DNA from: Polyangiaceae bacterium
GTDB lineage: Bacteria; Myxococcota_A; Polyangia; Polyangiales; Polyangiaceae
Assembly: GCA_025936115.1 (NCBI GenBank)
Contig: JAICTZ010000006.1
Coordinates: 208,818 to 272,817 of the forward strand
Length of the DNA: 64,000 bases
Direction of reading: 5' to 3'
Shown in pieces: positions 1-8,711 of this stretch (position 1 is its first letter; every line of letters begins with the position of its first letter). Under the pieces are notes generated by a model, which did not search any database, was not told where the DNA came from, and saw only the letters and a list, made by a program, of their open reading frames with translations. Position numbers and translations under genes: made by a program.

Positions 1-2
1 GC

Positions 3-1301
3 GATCCGTCGTCCGTGCGCGTGGCCGAAGCCGCCGAGCGCGCGGCCGCGACGGGACTCTCCTTCTCGAGCATGAGCGACGAAACACTCGCGGGTCGTGA
101 AGGCGCCTTCGACTGTGTGCTGGTCGAGAACCTCGGCGCGTTCGACGCGCGCGCGGTGGTCGCACGCGTACGCCGGCTGCTCGCTCCGCGCGGCGTCGCG
201 CTCTTCGTCACGCCGAATCGTGAAGCGGCCGCTCCACTCCTGCCGGCGCCGGAGCCCGCGGGCCCGGCCATCGATTATTATGCGCTCTACGATCTCGTCG
301 CGGGCGAGTTCGAGCACGTGCGCATGCTCGGACAGGCGCCGTTCGTCGGCTACGCGGTCGTCGACTTCGCGCCCGACGCCGCGGCCGAGCCGCTGATCGA
401 CAGCGAATTCATCCCGCGCGGCAGCGAGGAACCGGAGCTTTTCGTCGCGCTCGCGTCGCGTCATCGCGCGGGGATCGGCGGTTACGCCGTCGTGCAGTTG
501 CCGCTCGAACGCGTGCTCTCGGGGCACGCGGCGAGCGCACGCGCGGCGCTGCCCGAGCCGTCCCCCGCCGTCGGCGCGCTCGAACAAAAACTCAAACAGC
601 AAGAGAGCTGGATCGCCGAGCTCGAGGGGCGCGCCGAAACCGCCGACGAGCGCGCGGACGTCGCGGAAGAAGAGCTCGAGCGACTGCGCGAGGAGCTTTC
701 ACGCCGCGTCGCGAAGGTCGCGCGGCCCGTAGCAGCTCCGCCCGTTGCCGTGACGCCAGCCGTCGCAGCTCCGCCCGTTGCCGTAACGCCAGCCGTCGCA
801 GCAGCGCCGGCCATCGCCGTACCACCGCCCGATCCGGCGTGGACCGAGGAGCGCCGCGCGCTCACGCAAGAAATCGAAGCCACGCGCACGCGTGTACGTG
901 AGCTCGAGGCCAAACTCGGTGAACGCGACGCCGCGCGCGCCGTACTCGAAGGCGCGATCGCGGAGCGCGACGCCCGCATCGAAGAGCTCACCCGCCGCGC
1001 AAAAGAGGACGCGGCGAAAGCCGCTGCAGCAAACGAGCGCGTCGCCGCAGAGGATCCGAGCGACATCGACGCGCTCGAGCGGAAGCTCATCGAGCGTGGC
1101 CACGAGCTCCGGCGCCTCGAGCGGGACCTGGCCGAAGCGGAGCGGCTCGGCCGGGAGCTCGTGCTCGATTTGGGCGACGCACGGGAGCGAGGCGGCCCCG
1201 AGCTCCGTGAAGAGCTCGCGCTGATTGCCGACCAGCTGGCAAAAAGCGAGGCGGACCGGCTGGCCCTCAATTGGGCGGCCGCGGTCACGCGCAGCAGTTG
1301 A
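3..1301 (+). CDS. Methyltransferase-like protein with long coiled coil (5' partial)
   Basis: The frame is open to the left edge of the window, so the true start probably lies outside; GTG at 15 is the first start inside. The first ~150 residues look like the second half of a Rossmann-type SAM methyltransferase: an acidic strand (FDCVLVENLG), then a strand-turn of the form LLAPRGVALFVTP as in class I enzymes. The SAM-binding glycine loop is not visible, presumably because it is upstream. From about residue 190 to the end the protein is charged and heptad-like (EQKLKQQESWIAELEGRAE), interrupted near residues 240-265 by a Pro/Ala/Val linker built on two 33-bp repeats. Substrate is unknown. It ends 87 bp before dnaJ on the same strand. 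The methyltransferase assignment is moderate; the coiled coil is clear. Confidence 0.6.
   Translation, partial: DPSSVRVAEAAERAAATGLSFSSMSDETLAGREGAFDCVLVENLGAFDARAVVARVRRLLAPRGVALFVTPNREAAAPLLPAPEPAGPAIDYYALYDLVAGEFEHVRMLGQAPFVGYAVVDFAPDAAAEPLIDSEFIPRGSEEPELFVALASRHRAGIGGYAVVQLPLERVLSGHAASARAALPEPSPAVGALEQKLKQQESWIAELEGRAETADERADVAEEELERLREELSRRVAKVARPVAAPPVAVTPAVAAPPVAVTPAVAAAPAIAVPPPDPAWTEERRALTQEIEATRTRVRELEAKLGERDAARAVLEGAIAERDARIEELTRRAKEDAAKAAAANERVAAEDPSDIDALERKLIERGHELRRLERDLAEAERLGRELVLDLGDARERGGPELREELALIADQLAKSEADRLALNWAAAVTRSS
732..797 (+). repeat. Two 33-bp tandem units inside the coiled-coil protein gene
   Basis: Two near-identical 33-bp units (732-764 and 765-797, differing at about one base) encode an 11-residue Ala/Pro/Val unit (AAPPVAVTPAV) twice. 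They form the flexible linker between two coiled-coil stretches of the host protein. Confidence 0.8.
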
Positions 1302-1388
1302 CAGGCCCGTGAGACGCCTTACCTTGCGCCCCGTCGTGTCCTCGTTCGGATCCCCGTTGCGCCTGAGCTTCATGCGCGTCGCCACCCC

Positions 1389-2474
1389 ATGACCGAGAAG
1401 CGCGACTACTACGAGGTCTTGTGCGTCACCCGGGAAGCGTCGGCCGACGACATTCGGAAGGCGTACCGGCAAGCTGCGCTCAAGAACCACCCCGACCGCA
1501 ATCCGGGCAATGCGGAGGCGGAGGTAAGGTTCAAAGAGGCGACCGAAGCCTACAGTGTGCTCTCGGACGCTGAGAAGCGCGCACAATACGACCGCTTCGG
1601 ACACGCGGGGCTGAACGGCGGCTTCGATTTCGCGAACGCGGGGGTCGGCGACATCCTGAGCCAGTTCCAGGAAATGTTTTCCGACTTCTTCGGAGGCTTC
1701 GGCGGGCAGCAGGGTGGACAGCGCCGTCGCTCCGGTCGCGGGCAGGACGTCCGCGTCCACGCCACGATCTCGCTCACGGACGCCATGGTCGGCGGCAAGC
1801 ACGAGGTCGTCATCGACGGCGAGGTGCCGTGCGACACGTGCTCCGGCTCGGGCGCCAAAGCGGGCACGAAGCCCGAGACCTGTCCGCAGTGTCGCGGCAG
1901 CGGACAGGTCACGGCCCAGCGCGGCTTCATCATGTTCTCCTCGGCGTGCGCGCGTTGCCGCGGTACCGGCACCTACATCGCGACGCCGTGCGAAACGTGT
2001 CGCGGGCGCGGCACCGTCGAGCGCCAGCGCAAGGTGCTGGTCTCGTTTCCGCCCGGCATCGATACGGGCCACCGCTTGCGCGTGCCGGGACAAGGCATGC
2101 CGGGGCGCTCGGGCGGCCCGGGTGATCTGTACGTTGACGTCGAGGTGTCGCCGCACGAACGGTTCGAGCGACACGGCGACGACTTGGCGAGCCGCGTCGA
2201 TGTGACGTTCAGCGCCGCGGCGCTCGGCACCGAGGTCGAGCTCGAGCTGCCGGACGGAACTGAAGTGTCGGCGACGATCGCTGCCGGCACTCAGCCGAGC
2301 TCGGTCGTCACGGTGCGCGGCAAGGGTATGCCGCGCGTCGATCGCAGCGGGCGCGGTGATTTGCACCTCGTCGTGGCGGTGAGCGTTCCACGTAAGCTCA
2401 GTAAGCTTGCGAAGAAGCTCTTGCAAGAGCTCGACGCCGAGCTGTCGAAAGACGGCGAACGCGCGTCGGGCTGA
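1389..2474 (+). CDS. dnaJ: Chaperone protein DnaJ
   Basis: Type I Hsp40 co-chaperone that stimulates the DnaK ATPase and delivers unfolded clients. The 361-residue protein has the full domain order: N-terminal J domain (residues ~5-70) with the HPD tripeptide in KNHPDRNPG, a Gly/Phe-rich segment (~75-118), and a zinc-binding region with four CxxCxGxG repeats ([32 protein letters not shown]). The substrate-binding and dimerisation domain follows. The ATG lies in a good context and the length is normal for DnaJ. No grpE or dnaK lies next to it, so this may be one of several DnaJ copies. It converges with the FliI-like gene 13 bp downstream. Confidence 0.95.
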   Translation: MTEKRDYYEVLCVTREASADDIRKAYRQAALKNHPDRNPGNAEAEVRFKEATEAYSVLSDAEKRAQYDRFGHAGLNGGFDFANAGVGDILSQFQEMFSDFFGGFGGQQGGQRRRSGRGQDVRVHATISLTDAMVGGKHEVVIDGEVPCDTCSGSGAKAGTKPETCPQCRGSGQVTAQRGFIMFSSACARCRGTGTYIATPCETCRGRGTVERQRKVLVSFPPGIDTGHRLRVPGQGMPGRSGGPGDLYVDVEVSPHERFERHGDDLASRVDVTFSAAALGTEVELELPDGTEVSATIAAGTQPSSVVTVRGKGMPRVDRSGRGDLHLVVAVSVPRKLSKLAKKLLQELDAELSKDGERASG

Positions 2475-2487
2475 CGCGTACGGGACG

Positions 2488-3795
2488 CTACGCGTAACGG
2501 CGTGCGAGCGCCGTGAGCGCCGCGAGCGTCTCGACGAACGGCGCCGTCTCGCGCGCGTCCTGCTTGAGCCAGCGCTCGATGTCAGGCAGCGCGCGGATCG
2601 CGAGATCGACGCGCGGATCGCTGCCCGGAACGTAGGCGCCGAGCGTGACGAGGTCGCGCTTTTCCTCGTACGCCGCGAGCAGAGCGCGCACGTGGCGCGC
2701 AGCGCTCACGTGCTCCGGCGCGCTCACCTGCCCCATCACGCGCGAGATCGAAGCGAGGGCGTCGATCGCCGGATAGTGGCCACGCGCCGCGAGCGCGCGC
2801 TCGAGCACGATGTGACCGTCGAGGATGCCGCGCACCTCGTCGGCGACGGGCTCGTCGAGATCGCCGCCCTCGACGAGCACGGTGTACACGGCGGTGATGG
2901 CGCCACGCTCACCCTGCCCGCTCCGTTCGAGTAGGCGCGGCAGGAGCGCGAACACGCTCGGCGGGTAACCGCGGCGCGCGGGGGGTTCACCAGCAGCAAG
3001 CCCGATTTCACGCTGCGCGCGTGCGACGCGCGTGACCGAGTCGACCAAGAGCAGCACGCTCTTGCCCTCGGCGCGGAAATGCTCGGCGATCGTGGTCGCG
3101 ACTTGCGCGGCGCGCAGCCGTTCGATGGGCTGGGCGTCGCTCGTCGCCACCACGACGACGGCGCGTTTCCGACCTTCGGCACCGTGTGACTCCTGCAAGA
3201 ACTCCGACACCTCGCGCCCGCGCTCGCCCACGAGCGCGACGACGACGACATCCGCGCTCGAGCCGCGCGCGATCGCGCCGAGTAACGTGCTCTTGCCCAC
3301 GCCCGAGCCCGCGAAGAGCCCCACGCGCTGCCCGATACCGAGCGTCAACAGACCGTCGAGTGCGCGCACGCCCGTCGCGAACGGCTCGCGCACGGGACGG
3401 CGCGCGAGAGCCGGCGGCGGATCGCGATCGACGGGCGCACGCTCGCTGGTCACTGGGGCGGGCAGACCGTCGAGGGGGCGACCGAGACCGTCGAGCACAC
3501 GCCCGATGAGCGCCGCGCCGACGCCGATATCGAAGCGGCCGCCCGTCGCCTCGACAGCGTCGTCGGGCCCGATACCGGTGAGCTCGCCGAGCGGCAACGC
3601 CAGCGCGTGCTCCGCGTCGAAGCCCACGATTTCTGCCGTCAGCTCGCCGCTCGGCCGCCGCACGCGCACCAGATCGCCAACGCGAGCGCCGGGCAGCACG
3701 ACCCGCAAGAGCACGCCCGTCGCCGCCACCACGCGCCCCACGGGCCGCAGCGACGGCGTCGCCGCAAGCTCCGCCCGGAGCGCCTCGAGGTCCAC
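2488..3795 (-). CDS. FliI/SctN-type (flagellar / type III secretion) ATPase
   Basis: The protein (435 aa) is a rotary-type export ATPase of the FliI/YscN family, which in known systems forms a hexamer at the cytoplasmic face of a type III export gate. A beta-barrel N-terminal domain (~15-85) precedes the catalytic domain with Walker A GSGVGKST near residue 165 and Walker B VLLLVDSVTR near residue 250. The FliI/SctN signature ARRGYPPSVFALLPRLLERS follows. The VGERGREVSEFL segment is also typical, and the length matches FliI (~440). No other flagellar or secretion gene is seen in the window: dnaJ converges from the left and a lipoprotein gene diverges on the right. Whether it serves a flagellum, an injectisome-like apparatus or something else cannot be decided here. 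Confidence 0.88.
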   Translation of the reverse strand: MDLEALRAELAATPSLRPVGRVVAATGVLLRVVLPGARVGDLVRVRRPSGELTAEIVGFDAEHALALPLGELTGIGPDDAVEATGGRFDIGVGAALIGRVLDGLGRPLDGLPAPVTSERAPVDRDPPPALARRPVREPFATGVRALDGLLTLGIGQRVGLFAGSGVGKSTLLGAIARGSSADVVVVALVGERGREVSEFLQESHGAEGRKRAVVVVATSDAQPIERLRAAQVATTIAEHFRAEGKSVLLLVDSVTRVARAQREIGLAAGEPPARRGYPPSVFALLPRLLERSGQGERGAITAVYTVLVEGGDLDEPVADEVRGILDGHIVLERALAARGHYPAIDALASISRVMGQVSAPEHVSAARHVRALLAAYEEKRDLVTLGAYVPGSDPRVDLAIRALPDIERWLKQDARETAPFVETLAALTALARRYA

Positions 3796-3934
3796 ACCGG
3801 CAGCTTATCAATTCAGCCGGGCCCAGGCGTCGAATCGGACCCCACTCGGCGCTGCACGTTCGGCGGAGCTCGGTCACGCTGACCAGGCGGCGCGGATCTT
3901 GGCCGTGTCCCGGGTGCGATGCCACGCTTGCGCC

Positions 3935-4618
3935 GTGCGAAACCCGGTTCTCGCGGCCCTCGTCTGCCTCTGCTCGTGCCACGCCTCAGTGCAGGGCAAC
4001 GCCGGCGCGAGCGCCAATGGCCAAGGGGACGCCGAGCTCGAAGCGGAAGTGCAAAAGGAGCGCGCGGTAGCGCCGCCGGCAACGGTGGCGTCCGCCGCGG
4101 CACCCGCCCACGCACCCGAGCACGCGCTCCTCGGAGCGCGCAGCGATCTCACACTGACGGCCGCCCAGGCCCCCGCCCAGTGCTCGTGTTTGCGTGTCGT
4201 GCTCGGTCCGGCGAACCTTGGCGCCTTCAGCTGGAAGGGGTCGCCGCCCGCCGTCGACGACGAGCGCCAACTCGTCATGGCCCTGAGCTCGGAGGGCACC
4301 GGCTGCACCAACCCGAAAGGCAGCCTCGGCGCCTCCTACTGGGGCTACCGGCGGCGCGGCAACGACGTGGTCGTGTACGTCGAGAACGGAGTCGCAGGGC
4401 GCCCGCTCGCCCAGGGCGCCATCATCCCGAAGCCGCTCGGAACCGGCCAGGTCTACGTCGCGCCCGTCAGTAAGAAGCTACCGTTTGGTAAACCCTCGAA
4501 TGGTAAGGGTAATTGCCGAATTGGCAATCCGGGCCCCGCGCGCACGGCGCCGATCGGCCCTGACGAAACGGGCGCGGCCGAGGCACCGAGCCCGTCCGAC
4601 GACTTCCTCGGCCGCTAA
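3935..4618 (+). CDS. Putative lipoprotein, unknown function
   Basis: The frame stays open far upstream over the FliI-like gene, but that part is antisense shadow. GTG at 3935 gives a short basic start and hydrophobic run (VRNPVLAALVCLCSC) ending in a lipobox-like LCSC, so this start is preferred. The mature 227-residue product has an Ala/Glu-rich linker, then a compact region (~75-190) with Cys pairs (QCSCLRVVLG, EGTGCTNPKG) and aromatic beta-rich sequence, and a Pro/Ala-rich tail. No family is recognised. It diverges from the ATPase gene and is followed by a terminator-like hairpin. GTG 3905 is a possible alternative start. Confidence 0.6.
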   Translation: MRNPVLAALVCLCSCHASVQGNAGASANGQGDAELEAEVQKERAVAPPATVASAAAPAHAPEHALLGARSDLTLTAAQAPAQCSCLRVVLGPANLGAFSWKGSPPAVDDERQLVMALSSEGTGCTNPKGSLGASYWGYRRRGNDVVVYVENGVAGRPLAQGAIIPKPLGTGQVYVAPVSKKLPFGKPSNGKGNCRIGNPGPARTAPIGPDETGAAEAPSPSDDFLGR

Positions 4619-4662
4619 GCCCGGCCGGCTCGTCGGCTGCCCGCCGATTCACGGTAACTTTT

Positions 4663-4696
4663 CTCGGCCCAATACTCCAAGCGCCGGCCGAGTTTT
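4663..4696 (+). terminator. Rho-independent terminator-like hairpin
   Basis: A 7-bp perfect stem (CTCGGCC at 4663-4669, GGCCGAG at 4686-4692) is followed directly by TTTT. It begins 45 bp after the stop of the lipoprotein gene, in the gap between two convergent genes. The 16-nt loop and short T run make it a moderate candidate. The remaining bases of this gap show no gene. Confidence 0.5.
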
Positions 4697-4805
4697 GTCG
4701 TATCATACCGATAGGCGCGGCCGAGCTGAGCACCACCCCCCTCCCCCCCACCAAGTGCCCTCGGTCGCGCCGCTATCTTCTGTGTAAGGGGGAACAGAAA
4801 GTGGC

Positions 4806-5792
4806 TCACCAGGCGAACGCCTCAGGCGACGGCTGGTAGCCCGGGAAGATCGCGTCGAGCTTCTCGAGTGTGTCGGATCCGAGGCGGATCTCGAGCGCGC
4901 CGAGAGACGATTCGAGCTGTTCCATCGTGCGGGGACCAACGATGGGAGCCGCTACTCGAGGTCGCGACAGGACCCAGGCGAGCGCAACATCTGCCGGCTC
5001 CTGCCCGAGCTCCGTGCAGAGCGCGACGTATTGCTCTAGAGCGCTCGCGTGCTTTTCGCGTTCGCGTTTTGCGAACTCGCTCTCCCGGCGTAGGCGCTCA
5101 GCGCCACCACGTCGTCCGGTGCCGGCGAGTAAGCCGCCGCCGATCGGGCTATAGGGCATGAGCCCGATGCCGTAGCGCTCACACGCTGGTTGGATTTCAG
5201 TTTCGACGAGGCGCGTGAGCAAGTTGTACTTGCACTGCTCGGAGACGAGGCCGTAAAGCCCGCGCGCACGCGCCACCTCGGATGCCTGCGCGATGTGCCA
5301 GCCGGCAAAATTCGACGATCCAGCGTAAATAACCTTGCCCTGCTGGATCAGCACCTCGAGCGCTTGCCAGATCTCCTCCCACGGCGTCGCGCGATCGACG
5401 TGGTGCATTTGGTAAAGGTCGATCACGTCGGTGCGTAGACGGCGCAAGCTTTCGTCGCAGGCACGGCGGATATGATAAGCGGACAGTCTGCCTTGGTTGG
5501 GGGCGGTTCCCATTTCCCCATAGACTTTGGTGGCGAGGACGATCTTGTCGCGACGCCCGCCGCCTTGTGCGAGCCAGCGCCCGACGATCTGCTCGGTAAG
5601 GCCTTCGCCCTTCTTCCAGCCGTAGACGTTGGCGGTATCGAAGAAGTTGATTCCGAGCTCGAGCGCGCGGTCCATGATGGCGAACGAATCCGCTTCGCTC
5701 GTCTCCGGACCGAAGTTCATCGTGCCGAGGCAGAAGCGGCTGACCTTGAGTCCCGAGCGTCCGAGCTGCGTGTACTGCATGGCGGGAGGCAT
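4806..5792 (-). CDS. Aldo/keto reductase
   Basis: NAD(P)H-dependent oxidoreductase of the aldo/keto reductase superfamily (328 aa, the usual single-domain TIM-barrel length). The catalytic tetrad can be placed: Asp and Tyr in FFDTANVYGW (~50-57), Lys in IVLATKVYG (~89) and His in LYQMHHVD (~127). The N-terminal LGRSGLKVSRFCLGTMNFG motif and C-terminal PIVGPRTMEQL cofactor-binding region match the YajO/IolS-like subgroup. Substrate cannot be told from sequence. A start five codons later (MQYTQLGRSG) is equally plausible. It lies downstream of the lipoprotein gene on the same strand with a 54-bp gap; a functional link is not evident. Confidence 0.9.
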   Translation of the reverse strand: MPPAMQYTQLGRSGLKVSRFCLGTMNFGPETSEADSFAIMDRALELGINFFDTANVYGWKKGEGLTEQIVGRWLAQGGGRRDKIVLATKVYGEMGTAPNQGRLSAYHIRRACDESLRRLRTDVIDLYQMHHVDRATPWEEIWQALEVLIQQGKVIYAGSSNFAGWHIAQASEVARARGLYGLVSEQCKYNLLTRLVETEIQPACERYGIGLMPYSPIGGGLLAGTGRRGGAERLRRESEFAKREREKHASALEQYVALCTELGQEPADVALAWVLSRPRVAAPIVGPRTMEQLESSLGALEIRLGSDTLEKLDAIFPGYQPSPEAFAW

Positions 5793-5846
5793 GCGCCGGC
5801 TCTAGCACCGACGCGGCGGGGCCTTAGAAAAACGCGGTGGGCGCGG

Positions 5847-7082
5847 TCAGCGGCGAAGCGCGCGGTAGAGCCGAAAGTCGTGGCCTTGTGCCTCGCCGCC
5901 GTCGGACGCGAAGTACACGGCGCACAGATCCGGCGCGAAGCTTGCGTCGCTTTCACTCGACGTGTCGCTCGAGTGATTGATGCCGGCGAGGGGCACGGCC
6001 GTCGCGAGTGGCAGGCCGGTCGAGGGGTTCAGGAGCGCGACGAATACGTCGGTGGCGTCGCCGTCGAGCGGATCGCACGCCGAGTCGACGGGGGGCGCGC
6101 TGAAGAGCAGGAGTCGGCCGTCGGCGGTGACCCACGGCGTAGCGTCAGCGCCCGCGCGCGAACAAGTGCCGCCGCCTTGAGCGGGCACTTTGACGTCGAC
6201 GGTTTTGGTGGTCGAAGCGTCGAGCATGCCCGTCACGAGCTCGGGCGCTCCGTTGCGCGCGGTCATGAAATAAACGCGCTTGGTTTCACGCGCGAGGGTG
6301 CTGCTGTAGTCGTCGGCGCCGGACGACGCGACGGGCGGCGGAGCGTCGAACGGCGCGCCGAGCGCCTTGCCGTCGAACGTCGCCGCGCGAATCGTACGCG
6401 CTCCCCCGCTCGCCGTTTCGTCGAAGAGCACGTCGAAACCGAGGCCGCCCGGATCGCCGAAGTACTCGAGCGCCGCGCGGGGCACGCGGCCGTCGTCGAG
6501 CACGCCGCCCGGGGAGCTCGCGACGTCGGGCGCGTACCAGAGCTCGCTCACGCTGCTCGTGACGAGCGTGAAGAAGAGCGAGCCGAGGGCATCGCCGACT
6601 CGCGGAAAGCGCAGCGCGCCGTCCGGATAGTCGAGCACCTCTTCGACGCCACCGAAGTCGAGCTTCGATACGTCCGAGCAGTCGAGGCACGTCCCCGCGC
6701 GACAGTATTGCGACGGTTCACACTGACAGCTATCGCTCGCGCCGCCCGCGCCCACTTCACCCGCCGAGCTGCCGCCCGTCGACGTGTCGCCTCCGCTCGC
6801 GCTGCTCATACCGGCCACGGCGCTGCCGCCCACGCCGAGGCCCGAACCCCCGGCTTTGCCGCCGACGCCCATGCCGCCATTTGCGGCGTTTCCAGCGTCA
6901 CCCCCTGCGCCGCTCCGGCCACTCGCGGCGCCGCTCCCGCCGCTCGGCTCGTTCGTGAAACTCGGGCCGGCGCACGCGGCGAACCCAAGCGCCACTGCGG
7001 CGACACGAAGCCGCTGCGTGAGTCTTGGCCCTCCGCGTGACACGCGCGCCTCGCGGTTCGGCAAGGCCGGGTCACGGTGCAT
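5847..7082 (-). CDS. Secreted lipoprotein with Gly/Ser-rich linker and WD40-like domain
   Basis: ATG at 7082 gives a basic n-region and hydrophobic core ending in GFAACAG, a probable lipoprotein signal; GTG at 7043, just before PRLTQRLRVAAVALG, is a good alternative. A low-complexity Gly/Ser/Ala linker of about 80 residues follows. After it comes a short Cys-rich segment (CQCEPSQYCRAGTCLDC), the pattern often found after such linkers in myxobacterial lipoproteins. The remaining ~280 residues carry repeated beta-strand units (RVYFMTARNGAPEL, DGRLLLFSAPP, LCAVYFASDGGEAQGHDFRLY) resembling WD40/TolB-like propeller blades. Probably exposed at the cell surface and binding an unknown partner. Diverges from the methyltransferase gene at 7229. 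Confidence 0.7.
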   Translation of the reverse strand: MHRDPALPNREARVSRGGPRLTQRLRVAAVALGFAACAGPSFTNEPSGGSGAASGRSGAGGDAGNAANGGMGVGGKAGGSGLGVGGSAVAGMSSASGGDTSTGGSSAGEVGAGGASDSCQCEPSQYCRAGTCLDCSDVSKLDFGGVEEVLDYPDGALRFPRVGDALGSLFFTLVTSSVSELWYAPDVASSPGGVLDDGRVPRAALEYFGDPGGLGFDVLFDETASGGARTIRAATFDGKALGAPFDAPPPVASSGADDYSSTLARETKRVYFMTARNGAPELVTGMLDASTTKTVDVKVPAQGGGTCSRAGADATPWVTADGRLLLFSAPPVDSACDPLDGDATDVFVALLNPSTGLPLATAVPLAGINHSSDTSSESDASFAPDLCAVYFASDGGEAQGHDFRLYRALRR

Positions 7083-7228
7083 GCGTGAAGTCTCCGAGAA
7101 AGCCGTCCACCGCGCAACGGTTGACAGGCATGCCGTCCTACCCCGAGGATGCGAGCGCTTTACGGCCCCACGACGAACGCCTTGTCGCACCGAACGAACG
7201 CGCCCTGCTGCTCGGCAGGAAACCCAGC

Positions 7229-8035
7229 ATGAGCACGGAAGAGGTCAGCGAGGCCGATTTCGAGCGTTACTTCCCGTATACGCCGGCGGCGCTCTGCGTG
7301 AAGGAATGCGCCCGGCTGTCGGCGCTCCGGCGCTACGCCTGTCCCGGACCCATCCTCGACGTGGGCTGCGGCGACGGGCTCTTCGCGAGCATCGCGTTCG
7401 AAGGCGCCGAGGTGTGGGGCATCGATATCGACGCCGAGGAAGGACGCTGGGCCGCGGCGAGCCAGGCGTACAGCCAAGTGATTTTGGGCGACGTCACGCG
7501 CGCGAAGCTGCCCGCGACGTTCTTCGCGACTTGCGTCGCCAATTGCTCGCTCGAGCACGTGCCGCGCATCGACCGCGCGCTCGCGAACATCCGCGCGAGC
7601 CTCAAGCCGGGCGGGCGAGCGTACCTGTTCGTGCCGAACAAAGACTGGGCCAAGGAGATGCTCTCCTACCGCGCCCTCGCGGGCGCGGGCCTGACGAGCG
7701 CGGCCGAGCTCTTTCGTTCCTCGGTCGACACCTTCTTCAAACATCATCACCTCCACGATCGGGAGGAGTGGCGACAGATCGTGACCGCGGCGGGCATGCG
7801 CGTCGTCGCGATCGAGCCGGCGCTCTCGACGGGCACGACGGTCGCGTTCGAGCTCTTGCTGTTGCCGTCACTCGCCGGCTGGCTCAACAAGCACCTCACG
7901 TCGCGCTGGACCAATTTCCCGCCTGCGCGACGGCTCTACGCGCGGCAAGTCCACGCGCTCGTGTCACGCATCCTCGCCGCGAGCGGCAAAGACACGACGG
8001 CCGAGTACCTCGTCATCGCCGAGCGCGCGGCGTAG
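7229..8035 (+). CDS. Class I SAM-dependent methyltransferase
   Basis: A 268-residue methyltransferase with motif I ILDVGCGDGLFASIA (~45-60), motif II acidic residue in WGIDID (~73) and post-I/IV segment CSLEHVPRIDRALANI, then LKPGGRAYLFVP. The C-terminal half after ~180 is longer than in minimal methyltransferases and probably binds substrate. The frame is open further upstream, but ATG 7229 has an AGGA about 9 bp before it and starts near the fold boundary; ATG 7130 is a less likely alternative. It is followed 22 bp later by a second methyltransferase, so the two probably form an operon. Substrate is unknown; the island suggests a sugar or lipid intermediate. Confidence 0.85.
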   Translation: MSTEEVSEADFERYFPYTPAALCVKECARLSALRRYACPGPILDVGCGDGLFASIAFEGAEVWGIDIDAEEGRWAAASQAYSQVILGDVTRAKLPATFFATCVANCSLEHVPRIDRALANIRASLKPGGRAYLFVPNKDWAKEMLSYRALAGAGLTSAAELFRSSVDTFFKHHHLHDREEWRQIVTAAGMRVVAIEPALSTGTTVAFELLLLPSLAGWLNKHLTSRWTNFPPARRLYARQVHALVSRILAASGKDTTAEYLVIAERAA

Positions 8036-8057
8036 CGCCGGCACACGAGAAACCACG

Positions 8058-8690
8058 ATGAGCGAAGCGGTCGATTATTTCGCCAATCATCGGCACAAGC
8101 TCAAATTCCCTTGGAGCCTGTACCATCGGCCGATCGTGAGCGCGCTCGAGGCGGCGCTCGGCTCGAGCCTCGGACCGGAGGTGTTGAACGTCGGGTCGGG
8201 ACCGTTCTTCGAGCTCGAAGAGGTCGACGCGAGCGAGCGCCGCATCACGGTGTGCGACATCGATCCGCGCGCCGTCGAGCTCGCGCAAAAGCTGCATGGC
8301 GAGCGGCTCGCGGGCGCCGACGTGCTCGTGCCGGGGGCGCCGCTGCCCTACGCGGACGCTCGCTTCGATCTCGTGGTCTCGATGGACGTGATCGAGCACC
8401 TCGACGAGGCCGCGCTCTTGCCGTGGGTGCGTGAGCTCCATCGCGTGCTCGCGCCCGGCGGCCTCTTGTTTCTCACGACGCCGAATTACGCGTCGAAGGG
8501 CCTCGTCCTGATCGAGCAGACGGCGCTCGAGCTCGTCGCGCGGCGTAACGGCTTCTCGCGCAAGGATTTGCACCCGAGCAAATTCACGCCGGCCCGGCTC
8601 GAGCGGCTACTCGCGGACGCGGGCTTCACGCGGCAGGACGTCGTACCCATCGCCTTCGGTTGGGTGCTAGCCGCGCACGCGCGCCGCTAG
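8058..8690 (+). CDS. Class I SAM-dependent methyltransferase
   Basis: A 210-residue enzyme with a slightly divergent motif I (VLNVGSGPFFELEE), motif II acidic residue in ITVCDIDPRAVELA, motif IV FDLVVSMDVIEHLDE and the strand LHRVLAPGGLLFLTTPNYA. This is the Methyltransf_11/UbiG-like core with almost no extra domain. It follows the gene at 7229 by 22 bp and shares its orientation; its 3' end converges with the membrane glycosyltransferase at 8712. A role in glycan or lipid decoration is inferred only from context. Confidence 0.83.
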   Translation: MSEAVDYFANHRHKLKFPWSLYHRPIVSALEAALGSSLGPEVLNVGSGPFFELEEVDASERRITVCDIDPRAVELAQKLHGERLAGADVLVPGAPLPYADARFDLVVSMDVIEHLDEAALLPWVRELHRVLAPGGLLFLTTPNYASKGLVLIEQTALELVARRNGFSRKDLHPSKFTPARLERLLADAGFTRQDVVPIAFGWVLAAHARR

Positions 8691-8711
8691 CTTTGCTGCG
8701 AGCACAGCCGC

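Noticed and set aside
699..2426. Long minus-strand open frame (575 codons) over the coiled-coil and dnaJ genes
   Set aside because: Antisense shadow of two well supported genes in GC-rich DNA; its translation has no recognisable motif and is Arg/Ala-rich.
3032..3934. Upstream part of the open frame that ends in the lipoprotein gene
   Set aside because: It runs antisense to the FliI-type ATPase gene and is Ser/Arg-rich; a signal peptide starts only at 3935.
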